64,000 nucleotides of DNA, from positions 62,001 to 126,000 of IMG/VR virus record IMGVR_UViG_3300008113_000003. The stretch is one strand, 5' to 3'. A program made the translations under genes and the position numbers. The notes beneath the pieces were generated by a model. That model was not told the DNA's origin. It did no database searches and saw only the letters and a list, made by a program, of their open reading frames with translations. Of the stretch, positions 14,523 through 21,865 are shown one piece after another (the stretch's first letter is position 1; each line of letters opens with the position of its first letter). Source of the DNA: a virus.

Positions 14523-15329
14523 TTACAATAAATTAAAGATTCCCCCAGAATAGAACCTAAGTTTTTTAATAGCTTTTTCCTTAATTTGCCTAACACGTTC
14601 TTTGGTTAACTCCAAATCCTCAGATATTTCTTGAAGGGTGCATTCATTACCATCTAAACCAAAATATCTAACAATAACAAGCTTTTCAGTCTCCGTTAAG
14701 TTATTTAAAACGTTATTTAAAGCGTTAATTAGATTTACCCTGTCGCTGTCATAAGCTTCGTCTGGTCTTGGTGATGATTTATCTTCATAAATATCGTACA
14801 ATGATAATCCCTCGTCATCATATTTATCATCAAGCCTTTCAACGGATGGTAAATTTGAGAACCCGTTAATGACATCGTTTTCAGTCATTGAAGCGAAATT
14901 CTTTTGTGCTTCTTTGTTAGCTTTACGAACATCATTAATTACGTTAATTGGTAATCTGATCATTCTTGAATTATCGTGCAATGACTGGATAATTGACTGT
15001 TTAATCCACCAAACGGCATAGGATAGGAATCTAACCTCTTCCTGTTCGTAATTAAACCTTTCAGCCGCTTTTAATAGACCAAGATTACCCTCAGATATTA
15101 AATCCTCAAAATTCAAACCTTGACCCTGGTATTGTTTCGCTACGGTAATGACATATCTAAGGTTTGAATAAATAAGCTTTTCTTTTGCTTTACTATCCCC
15201 AGTTTTAATTTGTTTGAGCAACTCACGCTCCTCAAGTCGGCTAAGTGGCTCATGTTTTCTTACGTCTTGTAAGTAATTTGCGATCTCTCTTTGATCGATC
15301 CAGTGTGATGTGTCAATTCTCTGTGTCAT
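14523..15329 (-). CDS. RNA polymerase sigma-70 family factor
   Basis: 268 residues with the full set of sigma-70 regions: 1.2 (about 15-40), 2 (50-125, including NLRYVITVAKQYQGQGLNFEDLISEGNLGLL and SYAVWWIKQSI), 3, and 4 (about 212-260, LTETEKLVIVRYFGL and LTKERVRQIKEKAIKKL). The layout and length match the short primary sigma factors of Bacteroidetes more than T4 gp55. Region 2.4 (SRMIRLP) is well kept, but the region 3 segment is shortened and acidic. It probably redirects host polymerase to phage promoters, perhaps the TATTTAT elements. Which promoters it reads is inference. Confidence 0.9.
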   Translation of the reverse strand: MTQRIDTSHWIDQREIANYLQDVRKHEPLSRLEERELLKQIKTGDSKAKEKLIYSNLRYVITVAKQYQGQGLNFEDLISEGNLGLLKAAERFNYEQEEVRFLSYAVWWIKQSIIQSLHDNSRMIRLPINVINDVRKANKEAQKNFASMTENDVINGFSNLPSVERLDDKYDDEGLSLYDIYEDKSSPRPDEAYDSDRVNLINALNNVLNNLTETEKLVIVRYFGLDGNECTLQEISEDLELTKERVRQIKEKAIKKLRFYSGGIFNLL

Positions 15330-15948
15330 TGTCTGTATTGTAGCGTTTTAAAATTAATTTTTCTTCCTCTGTTAAACTTTCATAACCGTATTCAATTATT
15401 TTATCCAGAATTGGGTCAATAATATCCATACTGATTTTTATATCCTTACCCCTATCTTTTTTCTCCGTTGCGTTTTTTATCTCTTCTTCCAATAAAGCGA
15501 TGTATTGTTCTCTTGCTTTTGCCACTAAGTCAACAAAATATTGTATTTTATTTAACGTTAACTCGTTATGTCTTTTTGGGCCTTCCATATAAAGGTGTTT
15601 ATAATATTCATCCGTTACATGCTTTGAGTATCTTTCTTTTGTTATATCAAATAAGAAAAATGATTCTGTATATTCAGAATACATTTTCTTAAAGAACTTA
15701 TCCAGAAACTTCATATTCTCTTTTGAGTGAAAGATTAATATGATTGAAGCTGGCCCAAAAATCCACTTTAATTGGTGCTCATTATCAAGTATTGGTTTTA
15801 ACCCATGTTTAAAATTATCGGGATACTTTCCGACAAAAAACATAATATACTTCCTAGGTTTTTTCCCAAATATTTTGTTAAAAAACAGATAGACCTCGTA
15901 CTTTATTTTAAAAACTATCCAATCTAATATTTTAACCATTTGCGTCAA
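15313..15948 (-). CDS. Hypothetical protein with DUF6576-like C-terminus, 211 aa
   Basis: The N-terminal third is aromatic and basic (IVFKIKYEVYLFFNKIFGKKPRKY). The middle is mixed. The last 40 residues read DIIDPILDKIIEYGYESLT then EEEKLILKRYN, a pattern like the short DUF6576 motif seen at the C-terminus of Bacteroidetes rhomboid proteases. The gene overlaps gp46 by 17 bases at its start and the sigma factor by 17 bases at its end, so translation is probably coupled. Role unknown; co-expression with the sigma factor may mean a transcription function. Confidence 0.55.
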   Translation of the reverse strand: MTQMVKILDWIVFKIKYEVYLFFNKIFGKKPRKYIMFFVGKYPDNFKHGLKPILDNEHQLKWIFGPASIILIFHSKENMKFLDKFFKKMYSEYTESFFLFDITKERYSKHVTDEYYKHLYMEGPKRHNELTLNKIQYFVDLVAKAREQYIALLEEEIKNATEKKDRGKDIKISMDIIDPILDKIIEYGYESLTEEEKLILKRYNTDNDTEN

Positions 15949-18313
15949 CTACCTTTGAAATGTTATCTGTTTTTTCTACCCTTACAATATTATCAGCCCA
16001 ATCTTGTACATATGGGTTGTGGCTAATTACCCAAATGTGTTCAAACAATGTTTTTAATTTTTCGAAGAACATACCTAATCTGTCCAAGTTATCATTAGAT
16101 ACTTTACCTGTAACCTCATCAAAGACGATGATATTTGGTTTAGGTAATGAACATACCTTACTCAATACACATCTTAATGCTAATGAACTAACAGTTTTTT
16201 CATAACCAGAACCTGATGCCAATGGTTTTTCAATGCCACTCTCGCAATCAATCATCCAAAACTCAATCTCATTTTTATCATTCATGCGCATTTCAAGATC
16301 AAAATCACAGGTATCTGATAAAAGGATTTTTAAGTGGCTATTGATTAACGGAATCATGGTACTTAATACCATTTTAGAGATACCGTTTTTACCGTATACA
16401 TCTAAGTAAACTCTGAAGATCTTGTCCACAACCTCTTCACGCTTAAGTTCGGTGATCAAATTATTGTACTCACCGATTTTGGTTTCGGATAATTCAATAT
16501 CTTTTCTAAGGCCGTTGATTTGTAGCATCAAAGCTTCTTTCTCATTAGTCTCATTTTCAACCTTAAACTTCAATCTTTGTAAATCGGTATCGATTATCTT
16601 GTTTTTCTCCAAAGCCTCTTTTGCCAAACCATAAGCCTTTAACTTTTCTTCACCACGCTCTAAACTACCGTTATAGTTTGTTAATTCCATTTGTTTGTTT
16701 TGCAACAATAATTCCGCTTTGTTATAAGCATCCCATAAAGTTTTAATGGTATCGTAACTCACTATCCTTTCAGACAACTCTTCAATGTTTGTAGTTGCCT
16801 TTTTGTGTGCGGTATTTTTAGTTTTTAACTTTTTATTGTTTTCTGAGATCTCTTTTTTATGGTCAACACCTTCTAATGGTCTTTGGCATGATTGACAAAT
16901 TTCACCATCTTCAAGCATCTTAATGGTTTTTTCAATCGCAGCAATTTCCATTCTTAACTCAACCTCTTTTTCTCTAGCATCACGAATGTTTGATACAGCT
17001 GTCGCATAGGCATCAACATCAAACACTTCTTTAGGCATTGGGTTATCTTTTTTTAACTGCTCAATTTCACCCTCTTTAGTTTTAATAAAACCCCTAACTT
17101 TTTCAATACCAGCTAAAATATCATCCTCATTTAATTTGTACATTTCAGTATCAACATTAACACGGATGTTATTTAATTTATCCCTTTCAGCGTCAAAAGT
17201 TTTTAATAAATCGACCTTAGCTTTAAGACTAATATTTAAAGCAGCAATAAACTCATTGTTACTCTTAATCTTATCATTTTCTACTTCAATTTTAGTAAGA
17301 ATCTCTTGTGAATTGTTATGGTACAATTTAGATTTTTCTTTCCACTCCTGGTGTTTTTTCTTGGCAATCTTTTCTTTTTCCCTAAAGAACTCCAAACCAA
17401 TGAATTTGGTTAAAATTCTGCCACGCTCAGTTGGTTTAGTTTTGATTAAATCATCTAGGTTGTCACCAGTTGTTAGAATAGTAATTAAAAAGTCATCGTA
17501 TGAGCCAACATAGGTTTTAATTAATTCATCTGTGAATTTTCTTTGTTCACCATTTAATTGTTTAACACCACCTTTTGGTAATACTTGGTAGAAATCTAAC
17601 TCACTTTTGCATGTGTACTCACCATTCCTACCTTGTTTCCTGTTGATTTTTCTGCTGATAATATAGTCATCACCCTCAATTTCAACCATACCCTTAACAC
17701 TAACAGTATCCTCATCACTAAATCGGTTAAATACATCTTCCATCTTGTCAGTTTTTGATGTTACACCGAAGAATAGGAACAACAATAAATCAACCGTCAT
17801 TGTTGTTTTACCGCCAAAATTGGCTGGGTTTGATACAACAGACGTAATACCTAGTTTATCGGTAAAGTCAATTCTATTGTTCTCCCCAAAAGATAAGAAG
17901 TTCGAAAACTGAATTTGTTTAATCTTAAACTTTTTATATCTATTAGTTTGTTCCTTGTAATCCTCTAGTTCAACATTTACTGAGTTATCAAGTTTCATCA
18001 AGTAATCCATTGGGATATCAATCTTTTGATCCTTTAGATAACTTTCAATCAATTGTTTTTGGTAGTTTTCATCCAAAATAACTTCAGATGCATCGGCAGT
18101 GCCTTCAGCAACAACATCACTATTTTTTATTGATATTGGTTTGAAAATTACCTTAACCTTAGTTGTTTTGTATTTGTTTTGAAAATACTTCTCAATTTGC
18201 TTTTCCTTATGTGTTGAGTGATTATCCAACGTGTCTTCCCAAATAACCTTAATTTGGTTATTGCTGTCGTACAAGTCAGCTGACTCTATTTTAGATTTCG
18301 TCATATACGTCAT
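15932..18313 (-). CDS. 46: SbcC/Rad50-like recombination endonuclease subunit (gp46-like)
   Basis: 793 residues. An N-terminal extension of about 130 residues precedes the ATPase head (FSNFLSFGENNRIDF). The P-loop reads PANFGGKTT (163-171), so the usual first Gly is Pro. Coiled-coil arms flank a zinc hook CQSC near residue 476. The C-terminal head has the ABC signature region SGSGYEKTVSSLA and Walker B NIIVFDE near 732. With the gp47-like nuclease it forms the Mre11-Rad50-type complex that processes DNA ends for recombination-dependent replication. The two genes are separated by one small gene. Confidence 0.9.
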   Translation of the reverse strand: MTYMTKSKIESADLYDSNNQIKVIWEDTLDNHSTHKEKQIEKYFQNKYKTTKVKVIFKPISIKNSDVVAEGTADASEVILDENYQKQLIESYLKDQKIDIPMDYLMKLDNSVNVELEDYKEQTNRYKKFKIKQIQFSNFLSFGENNRIDFTDKLGITSVVSNPANFGGKTTMTVDLLLFLFFGVTSKTDKMEDVFNRFSDEDTVSVKGMVEIEGDDYIISRKINRKQGRNGEYTCKSELDFYQVLPKGGVKQLNGEQRKFTDELIKTYVGSYDDFLITILTTGDNLDDLIKTKPTERGRILTKFIGLEFFREKEKIAKKKHQEWKEKSKLYHNNSQEILTKIEVENDKIKSNNEFIAALNISLKAKVDLLKTFDAERDKLNNIRVNVDTEMYKLNEDDILAGIEKVRGFIKTKEGEIEQLKKDNPMPKEVFDVDAYATAVSNIRDAREKEVELRMEIAAIEKTIKMLEDGEICQSCQRPLEGVDHKKEISENNKKLKTKNTAHKKATTNIEELSERIVSYDTIKTLWDAYNKAELLLQNKQMELTNYNGSLERGEEKLKAYGLAKEALEKNKIIDTDLQRLKFKVENETNEKEALMLQINGLRKDIELSETKIGEYNNLITELKREEVVDKIFRVYLDVYGKNGISKMVLSTMIPLINSHLKILLSDTCDFDLEMRMNDKNEIEFWMIDCESGIEKPLASGSGYEKTVSSLALRCVLSKVCSLPKPNIIVFDEVTGKVSNDNLDRLGMFFEKLKTLFEHIWVISHNPYVQDWADNIVRVEKTDNISKVVDANG

Positions 18314-18725
18314 AATTATCTTTTGGTTGTTTTTTGATTAGTGTTACTGGTTTTTTTACTGGTTTTGGTTCTTCTTGTTTAATCTCATAAACTGGTTCCT
18401 TTGGTTGTTCAATAACAACTTCAGGTTCTTTTTCAACAACTGGTTCCGCAACCTTTTTCTTTCTACCACCTTTTTTCTTTGGTTGTTCAATAACAACTTC
18501 AGGTTCTTTTTCAACAACTGGTCTTTCTTCAACAGGTGGTCCGTTAAAGATCATATCAGCTTCAGTTTTATTAAAAAACATTGCAAATGATTCACCATAT
18601 TTTTTTAAATCAAAACCCTTTCTAAGTGTTTTGTTGATAAAATCATCTACATCGTTTATTCCGTTTACTTTACAAAAATCCAATATATCATCATGTAAAG
18701 ATTTTTCTATGTTAATACTACGCAT
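18291..18725 (-). CDS. Repeat-containing hypothetical protein between gp46 and gp47, 144 aa
   Basis: Residues 1-55 look like a small helical domain (MRSINIEKSLHDDILDFCKV...), possibly a ribbon-helix-helix-like DNA-binding fold. The rest is a disordered Pro/Glu/Val/Lys-rich tail with a perfect repeat, VVEKEPEVVIEQPK twice, separated by a KKKGGRKKK basic patch. The coding DNA holds an exact 46-bp direct repeat. It overlaps the gp46 gene by 23 bases and the gp47 gene by 8. The position suggests a partner of the nuclease complex, but this is only inferred. Confidence 0.6.
   Translation of the reverse strand: MRSINIEKSLHDDILDFCKVNGINDVDDFINKTLRKGFDLKKYGESFAMFFNKTEADMIFNGPPVEERPVVEKEPEVVIEQPKKKGGRKKKVAEPVVEKEPEVVIEQPKEPVYEIKQEEPKPVKKPVTLIKKQPKDNYDVYDEI
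18399..18522. repeat. Exact 46-bp direct repeat inside the 144-aa gene
   Basis: The copies at 18399-18444 and 18477-18522 are identical over 46 bases, with a 78-base period (26 codons, in frame). They encode the duplicated acidic peptide of the protein. Recent duplication is likely because synonymous positions have not diverged. Confidence 0.9.
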
Positions 18726-19515
18726 TTACCAACATTTCATTGTTTTCTTCGATATCACTGATATCTGTTATTTTAAAGGTCAAATACTTAACAGGGTTTT
18801 CAATATCAAAAAATTCATATGACAATAACTTATTATCCTGAATTTTAACGATATTAAAGCCGTGGTCGCTGACAGTTTCACCAAAGTTTTGTTGGATTAG
18901 TGATCCCACCATAATAATTGGTGTGCTGTCCTGCATAAAAACTTGTCTTTTATGAATATCACCACAAAGAACCATGTCACAATGTCTGAATTTATTCACT
19001 TCAGCACCGTGGGTAAATTTAAATCCTTGTTCATTTACAGCTCCAACAATTGTTCCATGGTATAATCCAACGTATAATCCGTCAAAAGGTCGCATTTCTA
19101 ATTGTTCTGGTGCCATATGATTGTCAAAAATACTGAATACTGACCAAACAACGTTTTCGTCTTGGTATAGGCCAGACTTTGTGTAATAAACAATATTATC
19201 AGCATCTAAAGCGTTAATGATGGGTGTTAGAGCGTCCATACGCTCTTTATTCTGTTCAACAATGTCATGGTTCCCTGGGATGATAATAACCTTACCAGCG
19301 GCTTTAGAACAACCATTTAAGAACCAAGACACCTCACTAACCAATTCGGGGCTAATTTGGTTTCTAGAATGAACGATATCACCAGCAATAACGATTCTTT
19401 CTGGTTTAATCTTTTTCATTTGATCAAAAAAGTTCTCGCAAATTGCTCTGAACTCATTATGTCTTTGGATATTCCTAAAGTGAATATCTGCAATATGTGC
19501 AATAGTTTCTATCAT
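18718..19515 (-). CDS. 47: SbcD/Mre11-like nuclease subunit (gp47-like)
   Basis: 265 residues with the calcineurin-like phosphoesterase motifs in order: ADIHF (Asp10, His12), AGDIVHSR (Asp46), PGNHD (82-84), YHGT (His153) and GDIHKR (185-190). This is the nuclease partner of the gp46-like ATPase, acting on DNA ends during recombination and replication restart. The C-terminal region is short compared with cellular Mre11, as in T4 gp47. The start overlaps the PD-(D/E)XK gene by 4 bases. Confidence 0.9.
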   Translation of the reverse strand: MIETIAHIADIHFRNIQRHNEFRAICENFFDQMKKIKPERIVIAGDIVHSRNQISPELVSEVSWFLNGCSKAAGKVIIIPGNHDIVEQNKERMDALTPIINALDADNIVYYTKSGLYQDENVVWSVFSIFDNHMAPEQLEMRPFDGLYVGLYHGTIVGAVNEQGFKFTHGAEVNKFRHCDMVLCGDIHKRQVFMQDSTPIIMVGSLIQQNFGETVSDHGFNIVKIQDNKLLSYEFFDIENPVKYLTFKITDISDIEENNEMLVNA

Positions 19516-20255
19516 AGTATAAGTCTTTTCATTTTATAGTGTTCGATAAGCATTTCAGCTTCTTTTTTCATGTAACCAATTGGTATCAACCTAAATGTTT
19601 GAATGTTTTTATCCCAGTAAAATAAACCACCACGGTTAAATTTCTTACCAGTTTCTCTCTCGTACATCACACCGTACACAGATAATTGTATGGTGTAATC
19701 ATTATACTGACAGTGAGCTAAATGGTTTAATGGGAAATGTAAAAATTCACCATATTTGTTTTCATACTCAAACTTTTTGTTTGTTTTGAAATCCCATACA
19801 TTAAAGAACATACCATCTGGTAAATCCTCAATGATATCCGAAGTACCTGCAACACCCTCATCATCGTTAAATTCAATTGACATAATGTGTTCTGGTTTAA
19901 GGTACGGGCTATCTATTAAAGATAAACCCTCTTCGTAACAAACATCTCTAAACGCACCGATAACAATTTTCTCAAATTCATCTCTTGGTGAGTACATTCT
20001 ATTTGGTGCTAACAAAAACCTTTCAAGAATTTCGTGTAACGCTGTACCATACTCATTGGCCATTCGGTTTATTTCTCTCCACTCAGCGATAACCTCTTCT
20101 TTAGTTACACCCTTTCTGTTTGCCACTCTTTCGGCATGGTAATCTTCGTCAAATTTTTCTTTGTACTGCCCCAATACAGTAGTAACTGACGTATACTTAA
20201 CAGTAGGTTTTTTACTGTTACTATACGTGTGGGTTGCGTGATCTAATGTTATCAT
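19512..20255 (-). CDS. PD-(D/E)XK nuclease (RecB/Cas4-like)
   Basis: 247 residues with a complete nuclease core: GTALHEILE (70-78), Glu128, GTSDI with Asp140, DFKTN with Asp155 and Lys157, and QLSVY (190-194). The last is the QxxxY motif of RecB/AddB/Cas4-type nucleases. No iron-sulphur cysteine set is present. Its place in the operon between primase and gp47 suggests a role in recombination, replication-fork processing or degradation of host DNA. The exact job is unknown. It overlaps both neighbours by 4 bases. Confidence 0.85.
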   Translation of the reverse strand: MITLDHATHTYSNSKKPTVKYTSVTTVLGQYKEKFDEDYHAERVANRKGVTKEEVIAEWREINRMANEYGTALHEILERFLLAPNRMYSPRDEFEKIVIGAFRDVCYEEGLSLIDSPYLKPEHIMSIEFNDDEGVAGTSDIIEDLPDGMFFNVWDFKTNKKFEYENKYGEFLHFPLNHLAHCQYNDYTIQLSVYGVMYERETGKKFNRGGLFYWDKNIQTFRLIPIGYMKKEAEMLIEHYKMKRLIL

Positions 20256-21214
20256 TCTTTAATTCTTTTACTTGTTTGTAATAATTTACCTAAATTCTCT
20301 GGTCCATACTTCTCATAGTACAATGAAATATCAACACCTTTAGGTAGCGTTAAGACCAAAACTCTTTTATAGAGTCGGCCAGCATCTAATTTATTGTATA
20401 TTCCAACGGTATCATTCCACGCATCTGGATCGAGTGCAATAATAATGAAATTTTTTGATTTAAAGTATAGTTCGTTAAATAATTTTTCAGACATTTTTTT
20501 ACCGAGCAAAGGAACGCTGTTGGGCACAACGATATGATCGAAAACACCCTCAACTAAAAAAACTGGTTTTTCCCAGTTAATCAAAGCTTCGTTAAAAATT
20601 AATGTCTGTTTTTCAACAGCTGGATTCAAGTATTTGAACTTGGTTGTTTTTGGGCTAATTGACCTTGTTACAAAAAAGTTTAACTTACCATCCGCATCGT
20701 ATGAAGGTACCACAACACGGTTTTGGTATTTACCTTCCATACAAAAACCTATCTTGTATTTTTTAATATGTGAATCATTTAACCCTCTGCTATAGAGGTA
20801 ATCAAATGCTCCGTTAAATCTGGGGTTGCTTAATTTACCATCAAGTGCTATGTATTCATCAGGTAATCTTAACTCGTCTTTTTTCTCTTCAACAGTTTTT
20901 TGCTGGATGAATTTAAAGTTAAGTTTATAGAATTGGTCTAGGGTTTTTTTGTCGGAATACCTTTTAAATAAAAAAGATAGCCTACCTTTGGTACCGTCAG
21001 TTTCACCACACGACCAACAATTATATACACCATCTTTATAGGAAATCTCAAGATTACCCTTTTTATCGAATTCAACCCCTTTCATAGCGGAGCAATTCGG
21101 GCAGTCAAAACTAATTTGTTTTTTACGTTTATAATGCTTTCTGGGTTCGCCCAAAAAGGACTCTAGTAAGTCAATTAGCTTATCTGTCTCTAATTCGTTA
21201 TTTAGTAAATCCAT
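20252..21214 (-). CDS. 61: DnaG-like DNA primase (gp61 role)
   Basis: 320 residues. The N-terminal zinc ribbon is CPNC (38-41) and CWSC (66-69). The TOPRIM domain has VEGVFD (221-226) and ALDPDAW (260-266). This is the minimal DnaG/gp61 primase layout, without a fused helicase; the DnaB-like helicase is a separate gene at 50404. It makes RNA primers on the lagging strand. It is the first gene after a strong host-type promoter and leads the operon primase - nuclease - gp47 - gp46 - sigma factor. Confidence 0.85.
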   Translation of the reverse strand: MDLLNNELETDKLIDLLESFLGEPRKHYKRKKQISFDCPNCSAMKGVEFDKKGNLEISYKDGVYNCWSCGETDGTKGRLSFLFKRYSDKKTLDQFYKLNFKFIQQKTVEEKKDELRLPDEYIALDGKLSNPRFNGAFDYLYSRGLNDSHIKKYKIGFCMEGKYQNRVVVPSYDADGKLNFFVTRSISPKTTKFKYLNPAVEKQTLIFNEALINWEKPVFLVEGVFDHIVVPNSVPLLGKKMSEKLFNELYFKSKNFIIIALDPDAWNDTVGIYNKLDAGRLYKRVLVLTLPKGVDISLYYEKYGPENLGKLLQTSKRIKE

Positions 21215-21222
21215 AATTCCTA

Positions 21223-21254
21223 CAAAGATAAGAAATTATTTCATTACAAACAAA
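21223..21254 (-). promoter_or_regulatory. Bacteroidetes-type promoter of the primase operon
   Basis: On the minus strand TTTG (21254-21251), a 20-base spacer and TATCTTTG (21230-21223) match the TTTG / TAnnTTTG consensus exactly. The element ends 8 bases upstream of the primase ATG at 21214, so the transcript would have an almost absent leader. It lies in the only gap between the resolvase and primase genes. Confidence 0.75.
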
Positions 21255-21255
21255 T

Positions 21256-21855
21256 TTATTTGAAAATTTCTTTCATGTGGGCAAAAGCAAGCATAACGGT
21301 GTAAGCATCGGACATATCAAAGTTTTCTTTTTTCAATTGACCCTTTTTATCCAGTAACCAATTAATTTGTGGTTCTCTCTTGCTAACTTTATCCCAGATA
21401 AGTTTTTTCTTATCAACATCTTTTGGTAATCCACCGAATAAGACCAGTTTTCCCGCACTACCTGGTTGCATAAACTCAGGGAATGCATATCTTCTTGCTT
21501 CGTATGTTGAGATGTATTCTGGGACAACACCAATCACATCATAGCATATTTTGGTAACCATTCCGTTAAAACGTAATAAGGTCCCAACGGTATTAACGTT
21601 GTTTGACCTTAATAATGGTTCTTCAATAACTACGTGTTTGATATTGAGTGTTTTGTACTTCTGTACAAAATCATAAAACAAATCAGCTTTTTTGATAAGC
21701 TCTTCAGTCTTTGTTTTAGGTTCGGGTTTGGCTTTTGGAGAAATGTGTGTTAACTCCAAAAGCTCCCCTTTATTGTTGAATAATGAAATTCCGATTGTTT
21801 TAGTTGAAACGTCTAGTCCAAGTAAGTAATATTCTTCTTGTATCTCTTTTATCAT
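21256..21855 (-). CDS. RuvC-like Holliday junction resolvase
   Basis: 199 residues of the RNase H/RuvC fold. The first acidic motif is LLGLDVSTKTIGISLF (Asp15), the second VVIEEP (Glu78 or Glu79), and the last FDMSDAYTVML (Asp180/Asp183). The length is close to bacterial RuvC. T4 uses gp49 (endonuclease VII), which is unrelated, so this would be the functional replacement for resolving branched DNA before packaging. It lies between the virion block and the primase operon, after a 10-base gap. Confidence 0.8.
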   Translation of the reverse strand: MIKEIQEEYYLLGLDVSTKTIGISLFNNKGELLELTHISPKAKPEPKTKTEELIKKADLFYDFVQKYKTLNIKHVVIEEPLLRSNNVNTVGTLLRFNGMVTKICYDVIGVVPEYISTYEARRYAFPEFMQPGSAGKLVLFGGLPKDVDKKKLIWDKVSKREPQINWLLDKKGQLKKENFDMSDAYTVMLAFAHMKEIFK

Positions 21856-21865
21856 AAAATTTTAA

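Noticed and set aside
18399-18522. Direct repeats as a possible CRISPR array
   Set aside because: Only two copies, in frame inside a gene, and they code for a peptide repeat; no array structure.
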